A DNA stretch of 64,000 nucleotides from Dreissena polymorpha (Eukaryota > Mollusca > Bivalvia > Myida > Dreissenidae), in contig NC_068365.1 of the NCBI RefSeq assembly GCF_020536995.1, positions 40,827,947-40,891,946 on the forward strand, given 5' to 3'. Position 1 is the first letter of the stretch. Each line of letters begins with the position of its first letter. Below, one piece after another: positions 12,237-25,135 of this stretch. The notes under the pieces are model-generated. The model was not told where the DNA came from. It was given only the letters and a program-made list of their open reading frames with translations, and ran no database searches. A program made the translations under genes and the position numbers.

Positions 12237-13507
12237 TCTAACCGGGAGTATTTTGTTGGTTTTATCTTTCTTCATTTTTTTGGTGTGTGAAATGTCGGAA
12301 AAGTTGCGACTCGACTAAGCATTAATGCCACCAGAATGTATGCAATTGGCGTAAGTTTCATAATAGTTCATACACTCTTAAGTTTGCTGCTCATGTTACA
12401 AAACTGTGTAATGCTTTGTATAATTTATATCATATGTCTAATTTTGTCACATGGTTACTTGCCTTGAGTAAAGGACATTCTAAGTGATGAATAGAATTAT
12501 CTCTTGCTGATGCTACTGGAGTTTAAGTTTGTTGATATTTATTTTACAGGACAACTTGTCAATCAACATGGAACAGTACCCTGAAAATCACGACCATCTA
12601 ATGAACTGTTTAACTGTGCCAAGCGTGACCCTTTAGAGAAAGGGGCTTCCATGCTGAAGGTCAAATTGGTACCAATCTGGGCTCAAGCAGCAGCCTCAGT
12701 CTATAATCTATTATCTATTAACATTCCAATCTCACAGTAATATTATAAAAACATGACCTGCAGGGTGGAGATGTGAATACAATGAGTATTAAATCCCACA
12801 AACCATGCAGAGGTTATATGGGAGTCAATGTTCTGTAAGTTGGTCTGTTAGAGGGGCGTTTCGTCTGCATTTTATGTAAACATAGTTTTACCTCACCACA
12901 TATGTATATGTCTACATTTCTAAAGGGAATCAGATGAAACTTCAATCATGTGAGCCCCATGAAGTCTGGGTTGAGTTTTAGTTATCATTTTGTGACAAAG
13001 CTCTAACTTATCATTGGCCAAGTAACTCTCTTGTATAATATTAATTTACTGTTTCTGTATCTCACCATACATGGAATTTCAGTGGCTGTGTTACTTATAT
13101 TTTATTCAGGGGAGTTAACTAATATTGTGCACAGAAGTGTGTTTATATTTGTGTATAAAAACAACGAAAACATTAAATCCCTTGCACCACTTGTCATCTT
13201 TGATTACATTATACAAAATTATCATATATAACTTATTTTTCAGTGGCCGTTGTTCATTGTCAGCGGAACCTAGCAACCAAGCCACGTCAGCACAGCAGCA
13301 AAAACAGTTTCAAGCAGCAGTCATATAGTAAACATCAACAACAGTGTAGCATATGCATTAAAATACGAGAGGTATGAATGCAAATATGTCTGTATGGTTA
13401 GTATATTCTCAACCATTTAATATTAACTAGTTTGTTTTGTTTAAGAATATATTTAGCATATTGCTATATTCAAATTTGCTTTTTTATGTTTTATTTTTAT
13501 TGCACTC

Positions 13508-13905
13508 TGCCTCTTCTAATCATGTTAAGGATGGCCCGCACCCTGCCCCTGTACTGACCTGTGGGTAATGGCCCGCAACCTGCCCCTGTTCTAACCAGTT
13601 GGTCATGGCCCGCACCCTGTGGGTCATGGCCTGCACTCTGCCCCTGTACTGACCGGTGGGTCATGGCCCGCACTCTTCCCCTTTACTGACCGGTGGGTCA
13701 TGGCCCGCACCCTGCCCCTGTACTGACCGGTGGGTCATGGCCCGCACTCTGCCCCTGTACTGACCGGTGGGTCATGGCCCGTACCCTGCGCCTGTACTGA
13801 ACCTGTGGGTCATGGCCTGCACCCTGCTCCTGTACTGACCTGTGGTCATGTTAAGGATGGCCTGCACCCTGCCCTGTACTGACCTGTGGGTCATGTTATG
13901 GTCAT
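13508..13905. repeat. GC-rich 37-bp minisatellite, about 10 copies
   Basis: The unit is ggcccgcaccctgcccctgt followed by actgaccggtgggtcat, 37 bp. Central units are nearly identical. The edges contain shortened units and tgttaaggat insertions. Its high GC content stands out from the AT-rich surroundings. Confidence 0.95.
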
Positions 13906-14109
13906 ATGGGCTTGGATGTCATGGAAGTAAGAAAGTGTAAGATTGTAAGAGAACTTGTTCAAAATATGTTGTGAGAAAGTGACTGACATAAGTCTGGACA
14001 TAACTCTAAAAGAAATTAATACGCCAACACAAACAACAGATTTACGGTAACTACAAATTTACCATATATTGCATTAAATATTGTATGGTATTGTGATATG
14101 CTTTGGCTG

Positions 14110-14209
14110 NNNNNNNNNNNNNNNNNNNNNNNNNNNNNNNNNNNNNNNNNNNNNNNNNNNNNNNNNNNNNNNNNNNNNNNNNNNNNNNNNNNNNNNNNNN
14201 NNNNNNNNN
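14110..14209. other. Assembly gap (100 Ns)
   Basis: Exactly 100 N characters; the size is conventional rather than measured. It cuts the retrotransposon that follows. Confidence 0.99.
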
Positions 14210-16930
14210 ACCTATGTAGCAAATCGTGTCAAAATGATAAGAAGTTTCAGTCAGCCTAACCTGAATTATTTACCCTCTGGTATGAACCCTGCAGATGTAG
14301 GTAGTAGAGGTGTTAACCCTAAGCAGTTACAAAATAGTACCTGGCTCACTGGTCCAGACTTTTTTTAGCAATCCTTTAGTGCCCATTCCAGAATTCTTTC
14401 CTGTGGTTAGTCCCGAACAGGACAATGAGATACGCCTGTTGTGACTGTTCTTGCCTCCAGTGTCAAACTGAGAAAACCCTTGGTAGCCAAAGGTTCGAGA
14501 AGTTTTCATCTTGGTCTAGTAAAGTGTCAGCCATCTCACTCCTTAGGCATAGGATTATCTTTTATACTGACAACCAGCGGTCTGATTGTCAAGGTAACAA
14601 TAGTTGCTCCCTTACCAAAACCCTGATTTCAGCTGCAATCAGAAATTATGATCTTTAAGATTGTTCAAGGTGAATGTTACAAGAAAGAGGTCAGTTGCTT
14701 GAAAGGTCAACGCGAGGTTTCAAGAGATTCGTCCATTTTACTCCTTGATCCCTTTCTAGATGAAAGTGGTCTTTTGCGTGTAGGTGGTCGTTTGAGTAGT
14801 GAGTGATCTTAATCATAATCATAAACACCCAATTATTGTCCCGGGTAAACATCATATAGCCAAACTCCTTGTTAGACACTTCCATGGTCTTGTCCAACAT
14901 CAAGGCCGCCAGTTTACCGAGGGCGCCATCCGTGATTCAGGTTATTGGATCACGGGTGGCAAGCGGTTAATAACATCCATTATAATCAATTGTGTTACAT
15001 GTAAGAGGTGACGTGGGAGATTTTAGGAGCAGAAAATGTCTGATCTCCCGCAGGATGTAGGAGTAGAGAGTAGATGTGTTCGGGCCATGGTCTGTTGTTT
15101 CAAGACGCACTAGAGGTGGTCAAGCTTCGTCAAAACGTTGGACAGTCTTATTTACATGTTTGACTGTAAGGGCAATTCATATTGAAGTAATTGATGAGAT
15201 GTCATCTTCTGCATTTGTTAATGCAGTGAGACGGTTTATTTCCATTCGGGATTAAGTTAAGCAGTTTCGTTCAGATCGTGGCACCAATTTTGTTGGCGCC
15301 ACTGATCATCTCAAAGTCCAGGCGATAAATGTTGAGGTTGACAAGTCTCGGTCTTTTTTCAATCTCATAAATGTCAATGGGTTTTCAATGTTCCACATAG
15401 CTCCCATATGGGAGGTTCTTGGGAGAGAATGATTGGAGTTGCTCGCAGGATACTAGAGTCCATGTTACGGTCGGTCTCGAATCTACCTCACGATGTTTTG
15501 GTTACCCTAATGGCCGAAGTTACAGCCATTGTCAATTCAAGACCCATTGTTTCTGTACCAAGTGACCCTGATTACCCTGAAATACTAAGCCCTTCCCTAT
15601 TACTTACCTCTAAAACCCCATGTGAAATGGTTACCATGGCAACCTAGATTTTAAAGACATATATAAAGCTCAGTGGCGTCGTGTTCAGTACTTGGATGAA
15701 CAATTTTGGTCTAAATGGCAGAGTGAACACTTGAATACAATGCAAAAACGCAAAAAATGGAACTATGAGCAAGTTCCTCTAGATGTTGATGATGTTGGGT
15801 TGTTAAAAGACAGAGAAGTTCATAGAAACTGTTGGCCACTTGGTATTGTGTCTAGAACATTTCTTAGTGAGGATAATAAAATACGCCAAGTGGAAGTGAA
15901 AATTGTGAAGGACGATACAATTACTTATTACACAAGACCGGTGGTAGAACTTGCGGCTTGTGAAAAAGTAATAAGTACTATGGAATGTGTTATAAACACT
16001 TGAACTTTATTGACTGTCATTGTAGAACTTTATTGAGTTTAATGTGCATTTCTATGTGTTTTTGTTATATGTAAAACACAATGTTTATGTAATTAGGTTT
16101 AACACTAAGAGCGTTTTTAACAAATAATTTAGTGCCTAAAGGTAGTTAAACTCTATCTTTTGATCTGCATTAGGATTTTGTTTGAAGGGCCCCAGATAAT
16201 TTTATGGTGCAGAACTCTAGATACTGTGAGGTTTTGTTTTTTATAAATGATTAATTTTTGCAGGATGTTTTATTGTAATAGTTTTCAAATCCTGTAAACA
16301 CTTAAATTACTTATAAATAAGTTTGCATTTAAGTTGTTGCCCTTTAATATGTTGTGTATATAAGTTGATAGAGTGATATCTTGTATAAGTTGATAGAGTG
16401 ATAACTTGCATATATATCAGACGGGGAGTATGCTGTTTCACCAAGTGGCGAGCGGCGTATCCTTGCTCTATCTTCTTTGTGGTTTTATGTGTCTTTTTTG
16501 TTGCTTTGGTGTCGTTGGTGAAGTAAGACGGATTTTACCTCGCGCGATGGGCGCCATGGTAATTTTCATCGATATCTTTTTAACCCTTTATCCCCCACAT
16601 ATTGTAAGTTACAGGTTTTGTATTTCATGTATTTTATATAAGCCATGCAACTATTGCTGTACAACATTTATTGGTAGTCTTTTTGCATCTGTAATTACTC
16701 TCGAACCTTTTCGCCCCCATCATTGTAATCGTACCCAATATTTTCGTCCTAAACGATTGTTATAGAAAGGTAAATTGAACTTGTTTTTATGCCTTTATGT
16801 ATGTAAAACTATTCAATCAGTAGATTAAACAATATTTATGTATATTTTCAGGCTTTTACCGCATTGCCATTGGAATATCAACATAAATAAAGAAATGGCT
16901 TATGGTTATACTAGCTGTTGTCATTTTACC
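14210..16930 (+). mobile_element. BEL/Pao LTR retrotransposon, 3' part, broken
   Basis: A fossil element. Recognisable parts in order are the end of the RNase H region (LPSGMNPADVGSRG), the integrase zinc-binding region (HHIAKLLVRHFHGLVQHQG), the integrase core end (GGSWERMIGVARRILESML) and the DUF5641-type C-terminal region typical of BEL/Pao (16003 is its end). A purine-rich tract near 16418 leads into a probable 3' LTR, about 16430-16930, with an aataaa signal near 16887. The 5' half, including its LTR, is absent or lies in the gap. The coding part is broken, with several disruptions. Age cannot be measured without the second LTR; it looks moderately old. Confidence 0.85.
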
Positions 16931-16939
16931 CTAGACAGC

Positions 16940-18140
16940 AGCATAGTCAGACCAGGTCATTGTTTTTGAAATTTATGACATGCATGGTCAGATAATGTTA
17001 TTAAAGAAAATTATTTTTCAAACACATACAAATGTAAACATGTATCTGTAACTAATGTAGATGTAGAAGGCATTTGACTTTTTCTGCTGGTGCGTTGGTA
17101 CCCAGGTGGCTCGGTTGCAATGGTTTGATGGACTGCTTGGATGTGTAGTTACATTATATACAGTATATCAAACTGTATTATTTCAAATATGTTTGCCATC
17201 TAGTATACTTAATTGTTTATATTTACAAAATGAATGTATATGAATGATAAACTTGAATGAAATCATTTAAATAATCCGCCAATCATAACAGTAATTTATA
17301 CTGATAGTTATTTAATATATGTTGCTTGATACAATCATGTACGTCTTTATCAAATGAGATCATACTGCAACTTAAATGATGAATTTCAGGGATTTAAATT
17401 AAATCCAAAATGTAAGTAACTCCCATCTCTCTCCAGCAGCGAGCATACCGAAAGGTCCTGCTGTGTACCTATCCAGATCCAGATCCAAAAATAAGTATAC
17501 ATTCTTATGTATCATGTTGTTTAGAGGGGATGATTATCCCTTTGTTAAATCAATGTATTGGTTTACTTCTTTAATCAGTGTGTTTAAAGATATATAAACA
17601 TAGCTCAAGGGTCACAGCTTCGAGCAATGCATATTTCACCCCTTGAATTTTATTCTTCTGAATATTTTAGCTAGTTCCTACATTCATAACAGTCAAATAT
17701 ATGCTAAGTAGTATTTGTACACATTGGTAGATTAAATTGGTACATTAAATGTTTATTTTTAATGTGTACATTAAATGTTATGTGTTAAAAAGATATAGTA
17801 CAAATGTTCATGCTTTATGAATTAAGAGCCTTAGTCAAGGGGTATTTAAACATGTTAAATGGTAACATTTTCTGAAATGTAAAACTAACATATATCATGT
17901 GTTTCAAATTTGTTTGTTTAAGTATTCATAAAAAATTTATAAAGCAAAAATATCAAACACTGATATTTTTTTAATTTGTGGGCAATTATTTTGTATATTT
18001 TTTATAAGCTTCTAAAACAACCCTATGGTCAAGCTGGACGACAAAAGGGTTGAAATTTAATGTCCCTGTCCAACCCAACTAGATTGGTTTAACCTGGAAG
18101 GAAATTAGTTAAGTTATTGTTATTGAGAACATCTCTAATA
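16940..18140. other. AT-rich stretch, nothing recognised
   Basis: No gene-like frame, RNA gene or tandem repeat was seen. There are some short cagatccagatcc-type iterations near 17480. Confidence 0.55.
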
Positions 18141-18149
18141 CTTCAGTCT

Positions 18150-18550
18150 CAAAAAGACACCGATCACCGCCCGATCAGCTGCCGACGTATTTGTCCGCTC
18201 AACGGGCTGGCGACCGGCCGATGATCGCACGAAAACCGGGCCAATTTGTAGCATCGGGCGGCGTCCGGATTAATTTTAAGTTTCACTTAAATTTTTACCC
18301 GACGTCGGGCCGGGAAGGAATCGAGTTGAGATCGAAACAAGATCGGACGATCTACGTACGGGTATCGCCTGGTGATCGCCCGACATCGGATTCATTCAAC
18401 GTGTATCGGCAAAAGTAAAGGTATTTCCCAGAGGCATATTCTTTGGCCGGCGATCGTCTGATTGCCGGAGGGCCTCCGCACGATGCTCGACGGACGCCGA
18501 ACGATGCTCGTTATGAAACACGTACAATTTATCCGACGTCGGGCGCATTT
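18150..18550. other. CpG-rich island with cgacgtcggg / cgatcgcc words
   Basis: About 400 bp is dense in CpG and in self-complementary words (ccgacgtcggg twice, cgatcgcc-type and cgatgctcg repeated), in sharp contrast to both AT-rich flanks. A 75-codon plus frame (18191-18418) is open but has no recognised motif. It may be an interspersed repeat of unusual composition or a diverged CpG-island fragment. I cannot assign it. Confidence 0.5.
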
Positions 18551-18559
18551 ACTCCATTT

Positions 18560-20190
18560 ACTATATTAACAACAATAGTGTATACAAACTTCTCTTAAAA
18601 CCGTCATAGACGTAAATTCTGAAAATAAAAATTAATAAAACCAAAGCAAAATATGCACATATATCATACATATGATATAGCAAATTTAGCCAAGTAAGGG
18701 GCGGGGGCAGGAAAAACGACCTTTCTTTGCTGCCAATAAAACCTCGAGTGACAAAAAATGCCTCTATACACCTTTATAACGCCACTAAACCTTGCAATGC
18801 ACGAGCTAATTTCCTGCTAAATCAAATCGTCAAACGTACGATCAATACCGAAAACTATAAATAGAACCAGTTAAGAAACGTTAATAATTTTATTCAATAT
18901 AGGTGGAGTGTTAACAAGTTGGTTTATCCAATAATACAACCCCAACTAAGATATTTTTTAATCAAATTTAATATAAACATAGTATACATGTACATTTAGC
19001 TACAATGACAAACCATTTTCATATTACTCCTCATAGCAAAATTTGTCAAAAAATGTATCAGCACAAAGGAAAATAAAAAAACACTTGATTACATTTACTT
19101 TCTTTAAATAGAGAGTCACTTACTAGTAAGTTTAACTAACATGTGATATTTGCACTGATCCGAGAATTAAAATGTGAAAACCAGCAAACTAATATGAGTA
19201 AAAAACACTCGCTATTTTTATTTTATTTTTTCCTTTAAAACTTCGAGTTAATAAATGTTGCACTGAGTTACTAAATTAGTGTTAAAGGTATTTGACATTA
19301 TTTCAGTAAAATTATTAATGCAATATTTTGTGAACTATGTTTAAAACTTTAAGGAAAGCCGCCCATGAGATGTAAAAGCAATACTATGGAGGAAAACAGC
19401 TTTTTTAGTATAAATATGTAATATATTCTCTAAAATCTAAGAATTAATTTACAAAGGGTATTTAATTTATTATTAATTTTATAACGACACATGGACTTCA
19501 AATAACAAATTTATCAGCCTCTGTTCACTATTGAAAAATCCTGACAGAATTAAATATATAATTATATTATATATTATAATTATTTGTCCACACTTTACGC
19601 ACATACATTATGCCCAGTTTTCCCAGAACGCGACACAATTGTTGTCCTCATCTTAAGTTCTGGCGCGTCTAACATGTGTACAAACTTTTAAAAATTAGTA
19701 ACACATTTTTTCATTCTTTAAGTCGAATTGCATACATGAGCGAGTGATATTTATTACTGTTGTTTATTGCTTACTTTTATTAAAACTGAAATTAATTACT
19801 AACTACTTTACGAATAGTATTATTGTAGTAAGTGTGCCGCCTCAAACGTAATTGGTAAATTAAATATAATACAAAAACAAAATACTACTGAAGACAGACG
19901 TAGTTGTCCGATCAATTTATTTAAAGATTTGAATTTAAGATTTACCTCAAACATGACAATTTATTATAACTCATAACAAAATACAAAAAAACGATCACAT
20001 GTATCATGCAGCTGAAAAAAAAAACTTATTGAACTTGGTGGCTTTCGGTCAAGGAATTAATTTTTTTTTTAGTCAATTTCAATATCTCCACAATATCCGT
20101 TACTGTTAACGTGGTAGATATTAATAGACCCAAGGCAATACCAGTAATGATGCGAACGGTTGTCAATCGGTCATGCGTGAATAACTCCAT
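18560..20190. other. AT-rich stretch, nothing recognised
   Basis: No exon-like block or repeat was identified on either strand. Confidence 0.55.
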
Positions 20191-20196
20191 GACACT

Positions 20197-20209
20197 ATAA
20201 TTGACAATA
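20197..20209 (+). repeat. LINE target-site duplication, left copy
   Basis: The 13-mer ataattgacaata lies directly before the LINE 5' end and is repeated exactly after its poly(A) tail at 29741-29753. Confidence 0.85.
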
Positions 20210-20649
20210 AGTTTTAACTTCCGGTGTAAACAGTACAGAAATAAAATGTAGACTTTATTTTTTTAACGTGTGCAATCAGTGTAGTTTGAAGAATTAAAAG
20301 TGTTATTATGTGAATAAGGACAGACTTTCAAAAATGTATGTATAAATACGTGTGAAAATAAATGAAAGCAAAGTAGTACTTTGATAAACTGTTATCTGTC
20401 TATGTAAAATACATTGGGTGGGGTATTTTTTTTTCCTAAATGGCGCTATTGTGAGCGGTTTTTAGCGGGTTTGAGCGGCTTGCGAGTACCGTTCATCCGT
20501 CACGCTCTACATGACAGATCGATCGTCACGCTTGAAGAAGCATAATTGAATAATTAAATAGTGCAAGCAGCTCGATATAGGCTGCAATATCTACCGTTAG
20601 TTGTAAACCCCAATTTTTCACGCCTAAAAAGGCGCTCAATTCAGTGCAA

Positions 20650-21710
20650 ATGAATAAAGGCAAGCGGTCATTATCGTCTACAGCAAGTGAAGCATCTACG
20701 AATACAAGCTTGCTGGAGACATCAGTTTTTGAGAAAAGCGAGCTCTCGGCCAAAAGTAGTTACAAAACCAAAAGTGCTAAAGGAAAATCAAAACCGGACC
20801 CCAAAAAAAAAAAACCATGTCAACTTTCGTCACCAACACGAAAAACGAAAATCGCGATTCAAGTGAATTAACAATAGACAAACGTCTTGAAGAAATTAGT
20901 AACAAACTATCAAACGTCCTTACCAAAGATGACTCAACATTTATAAAAGACATTATTAAAGAAACCGTGGAACAGCTTAAAGAGAAACTTCTAGGTAACG
21001 TCATCCGACGTATAGAAATTCTAGAAAATGACGTTTTCGAGCAGAACGAGAAATTGAGCAGCTTAAAAAGGAAAGCGAATCAAAAAGCAAACAGATTGAA
21101 GATCTAAAATCGCAAAACGCAGCTTTAGGGAAACAAACAGCCCTGTGACACACTTAACCACGAAGAATTCGCAAACAACACTGAACAGTATAGCCGGCGG
21201 AATAACATCAGAATAGCCGGTGTTCCACAGGACCAGGACCGTCAATCCTCCATGTTTGTGACACAAAAATCGTCGAGCTAGTAAACTCGCATTTGAGAAT
21301 CCCAATTCAGCCTTATGACATAGACATAGCGCACAGGCTCGGAAAGTTCAGACCCAACTCAAATCGGCCTGTAATTTGTAAGGTTCGTGAGGAGACAGAC
21401 AAAAATTGATATACTACAAAAGGCAAAATTATTCAAAGGGTCTGGAATTTATGTAAATGAAGACCTTACGAAATTAAATGCAGAGGTGTTGGCATCCGTG
21501 CGACTAAAGCAGCCTGACACCGTTGAAAAGTCGTGGTCGTTCGAAGGGAAAATATTTGCGTTGTTTAAAGGAAATCAAAATGCAACGCAAATAAACACTC
21601 AGAGTTCAAAAACTGGTTGGAAAAGCCTTGGCCCAAAAAAAAAACTGTACTCCGACTGTGTTGAAAACCCCGATGGTCAAAGATCCAGGGTACCATCAAA
21701 CCGTAAATAA
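20650..21710 (+). pseudogene. LINE ORF1 (RNA-binding protein), frameshifted
   Basis: ORF1 proteins bind LINE RNA and act as nucleic-acid chaperones. The order seen is a Lys/Ser-rich start (MNKGKRSLSSTASEAS), a coiled coil (LTIDKRLEEISNKLSNVL to EILENDVFEQNEKL, then IEQLKKESESKSKQIEDL), an RRM-like part (QYSRRNNIRIAGVP; YDIDIAHRLGKF; RPVICKV) and a C-terminal part (KGSGIYVNEDLTKLNAEVL). The pieces lie in different frames. I count about five shifts: at the A-run near 20805 and near 21060, 21140, 21245 and 21390. The start is ATG 20650. It is not functional as written. Confidence 0.8.
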
Positions 21711-21799
21711 TTTGTAGAAACTGTGCATCTTGTTTATTTTATTTTTTTCTCTATCACAATGCGTGTATCAACCGATTAAACAATGTGTATATATGTCCA

Positions 21800-22950
21800 T
21801 GTAAGAAGTATGCTCCCATGATGTCTTTCAGAAATTATTACTAATTATTGCGTGTAAATTAACAGATGTATTTAGCAAATAATATATCATATACAATAAT
21901 TTACAATAAAAATATAATATACAATAATATACAATAACGTTAAATATTGTAAAATAAACATTAAACAAATGGAGTATACTCCTACGATGTCTTTCAGAAA
22001 TTAGTACCAATCTATCGGGTAAAATTTAGCATGTAATTTAAATAATATACAATAATGTTTAAATATAATATCGATACATAACATACTGTGTCTTTCATTC
22101 CAAGTATAGCTACCTATCATGCTACGCACGTGCTTAAGAGCTTTCCTCTGCTAACACAGTTACGCCCCTTTCTAACAAAAAAAATCATGAATACATGCAA
22201 ATAAAGTTTCACTTAAAGGCCTTAATATTTAACGTTTATGACATCTTTGTTGGCAAAATACTATTCACTTACAGAGATTTGTTTTATCTTGATGTTGACT
22301 TATGTTTTGATCTTCGTATACCAGGCTCTGAGTTGTTGTTTTTTAATTCGGATCAGTGGGAATATTACCTGTCTATTTTACTTTTCTCTTGTCAAAGTAG
22401 TCAAAACAAAACTTTACCTCAGTCATTTAAATAAGAATTATAGTATAGAAATAATATTATAGTTAAAGATGCTGAACCAACATGAACTGATTATCCATAT
22501 TACTTCTGATATTCCTCGTAACTAATTAAAAATAAAAGTGAGTTTTTATGTTAAGAATGTTCAAATAATTCCCAAAATATGTTCATAGTTGTAGATTATA
22601 TTGTCACAGAAAATTAACAAAATAATGTATAAAATAAACTTGATATGTGTTTTATAAATTGCCTGTTTTTTTTTACATATACTGAGTGTTCTTGACAACA
22701 CTTTGATATCCTAATATTGTCATTTATGCATATGATATTGTTTTTTGTGGGCTTACTCTCTGTATGTATATATGCTTGTGTTCAAGTTGTTTGTATATAA
22801 TAAACCTGATGTGTGTTTTTATAAATTTCCTGTTTTGACATATCATGCCGAGTGTTCTTGACAACACTTTGATATCCTAGTAATGTCCTGTATGCATGTG
22901 TCTGTTGTTTTATGTGTGCTAACTCTCTTTTGTGTATATGCTTGTGTTCA
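21800..22950. repeat. LINE spacer: two pairs of 166-bp tandem monomers
   Basis: The block agtatgctcccatgatgtct with ttcagaaattattac begins at 21807 and again at 21973, offset 166 bp. A second, different block with ataaacttgatatgtgtttt and gagtgttcttgacaacactt begins at 22634 and 22800, also offset 166 bp. Both pairs are diverged. Confidence 0.7.
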
Positions 22951-22957
22951 TGTGTTT

Positions 22958-23536
22958 TTCATGTCCCCCACTATAGTAGTGAGGGGACATATTGTTTTTT
23001 GCCCTGTCTGTTGGTTGGTCTGTTGGTTGGTTGGTTGATCTGTTGGTTGGTTTGCGCCAACTTAACATTTGCAATAACTTTTGCTATATTGAAGATAGCA
23101 ACTTCGTATTTGGCATGCATGTGTATCTTATGAAGCTGCACTTTTTGAGTGGTGAAAGGTCAAGGCTAAGGTCATCCTTCATGGTCAGAGGTCAAATATA
23201 TGTGGCCCAAATCGCTTATTTTATGAATACTTATGCAATATTGAAGAGAGCAACTTGATATTTGGCATGCATGTGTATCTCATGGAGCTGCACATTTCGA
23301 GTGGTGAAAGGTCAAGGCCAAGGTCATCCTTCAAGGTCAGAAGTCAAATTTATGTGGCCCAAATTGCTTATTTTATGAAAACTTCTGCAATATTGAAGCT
23401 AGCAATTTTATTTTTGAAATGCGTGTGTATCTCAAGGAGCTGCACATTTTGAGTGGTGAAGGGTCAAGGTCAAGGCCATCCTTTAAGGTCAAACGTCATA
23501 TAGGGAGACATTGCGTTTCACAAACACATCTTGTTT
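22958..23536. repeat. Dispersed repeat, gcaatattgaagatagcaac family, copy 2
   Basis: This starts with catgtcccccactatagtag and a tctgttggttgg run, contains three internal tandem units of about 151 bp (gcaacttgatatttggcatgc at about 23098, 23249 and 23401), and ends with tttcacaaacacatcttgtt. It is nested in the LINE spacer, so it is either younger than the LINE or an inherited part of it. Confidence 0.8.
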
Positions 23537-23539
23537 TTT

Positions 23540-23840
23540 TCTGAAATTGAATATGCAAACGAATTTGACATTATGATCTTAATTGATATCCTTACAAAAT
23601 CCTTTATGCACATGATGTATTTTTGTGCAAACTTTATGTTATTTATATGCATGCGTTTGTGTGTCTGTTTGCTGAAACTGAGTATACAAACAAATTTAAT
23701 GATCTTATTTTCATTGATTTCCTTACAGAAACCTTTATGCACAATTGTGTTTTTGTTTATTTCAAACTCTCTGTTTATGTATACACACTTGCTCATGTAA
23801 TTATTTGCTCTAAATGAATATGCAAACAAAGTTGATGATC
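23540..23840. repeat. LINE spacer: 131-136-bp tandem monomers
   Basis: Words of the form gaatatgcaaacaaatttga start near 23549, 23680 and 23816, each followed by a similar stretch with ttgatttccttacaaaatcc and ctttatgcaca. The copies are moderately diverged. Confidence 0.7.
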
Positions 23841-24687
23841 AGATTTTCATCAAAGCAGTTACTGTTTGAAGTCAGGATTATATCATTTGTTACTCATGTA
23901 ATTAGACAATAAGTTTCCCATAATGAAAGTGCTATTTTAAGGTCTTTATGTGTATGTGTGTGTGTAAAATAACAATATTTATTAATATAAAACTGTTTAT
24001 TGTAAATCCTTATTTCAATACCAAGTCATTCAGTGTCCCCTTTGAAAAATAATGTATGCACTTAGATACCTTCACACACAAAAAGATTTCATTTAAGGGT
24101 TTACTGTGATAAATACTAAAGTTTGAAGGTATTGGAAGTGGTAAAGCTAAGATCATCTCTTATATTTTCATTTAACACTATTCAACTTCTGTCATCATTT
24201 TTCTATACAATTGCTTCATTTTCGTTTTTCACATGAAGCTTTTTTAAAGTGTTCTATGAAAGTGAGATGCTATATTAAATTTCACTGTATGATTCAACAT
24301 TATTGGCCAGAGTATTCAATCCTTTTTCTAAAGTATACTAGCTACACATTTAGTAAAGAAACGTCTTTCTTGTGAAATTATTGATTTCCCCTGAAAGTTT
24401 ATATTAATAAAAATTACATCAAACACCAGAAATAATAAATGGCTTATACAATTCATATAGGAAATAAAAGTAGCATGGTTGTCACACTTAGGCTTTGTCA
24501 GGAGAATGTATATCATTATGTTTCTCACAAAAACTAATTCAGGCATTTATAAAAATAAATTTATGCAAAATAATCAATAGTATCTACATTGTTTACTTGC
24601 AATTTAACGCTTTCAGTATAAGACCTTAATCCACATGTAAACAACCATCTCTATAGAAAGCAAAAACCTATTTTATTATAAATTTTA

Positions 24688-25135
24688 TGCTTATGATTAT
24701 GTTTATCCTATGTTTGCCTGATTTTAATTGTTTCTCTAAAAACTATTTACCAGCTTCTTGATAAAAACTGCTGTTGAATATGACTATAATCCTTGATGTC
24801 GTATATGTCATTGTCCAATGCATATAACCAACTTGTGTTTAACCAGATTCATTTATCATATTATAAAAATATATTGTTACAACATATGAGTATTACTATG
24901 TAATTGTTGTGTGCTTATGATTATGTTTATCCTATGTTTGCCTGATTTTAATTGTTTCTCTAAAAACTATTTACCAGCTTCTTGATAAAACTGCTGTTGA
25001 ATATGACTATAATCCTTGATGTCGTATATGTCATTGTCCAATGCATATAACCAACTTTTGTTTAACCAGATTCATTTATCATATTATAAAAATATATTGT
25101 TACAACATATGAGTATTACTATGTAATTGTTGTGT
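24688..25135. repeat. LINE spacer: 224-bp tandem duplication, nearly identical
   Basis: The two copies of about 224 bp (from tgcttatgattatg at 24688 and 24912) differ at only about two positions by eye, a one-base length change in an A-run and one substitution. The duplication is far younger than the other monomers in this spacer. Confidence 0.9.

Larger units (their letters stand above)
3650..13330 (+). pseudogene. Decayed multi-exon host gene, unidentified
   Basis: A series of plus-strand blocks looks like exons by splice signals and amino-acid content: 3650-3760 and its duplicate 4280-4470, the twin 66-nt exons 6100-6165 and 6332-6397, 8702-9217, 9837-10002, 10538-10592, 12550-12635 and 13245-13329. 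Peptides read as helical and Gln-rich, for example NSNSALSNISKVSM, VDDNPLLAQILQLA, NNVNLRPGEQYAIDAIQQQ and AASLDLWLQTVLPRGQDY. The 8702 block has four in-frame stops, and the 9837 block has a one-base shift near 9912. I do not recognise the family; a large scaffold-like nuclear or cytoplasmic protein is possible. It could also be a live gene damaged by assembly error, since the gap at 14110 is close. Confidence 0.45.

Noticed and set aside
23518-23829. Overlapping frames on both strands in the LINE spacer
   Set aside because: They lie in the 131-136-bp monomers; AT-rich, low-complexity translation.
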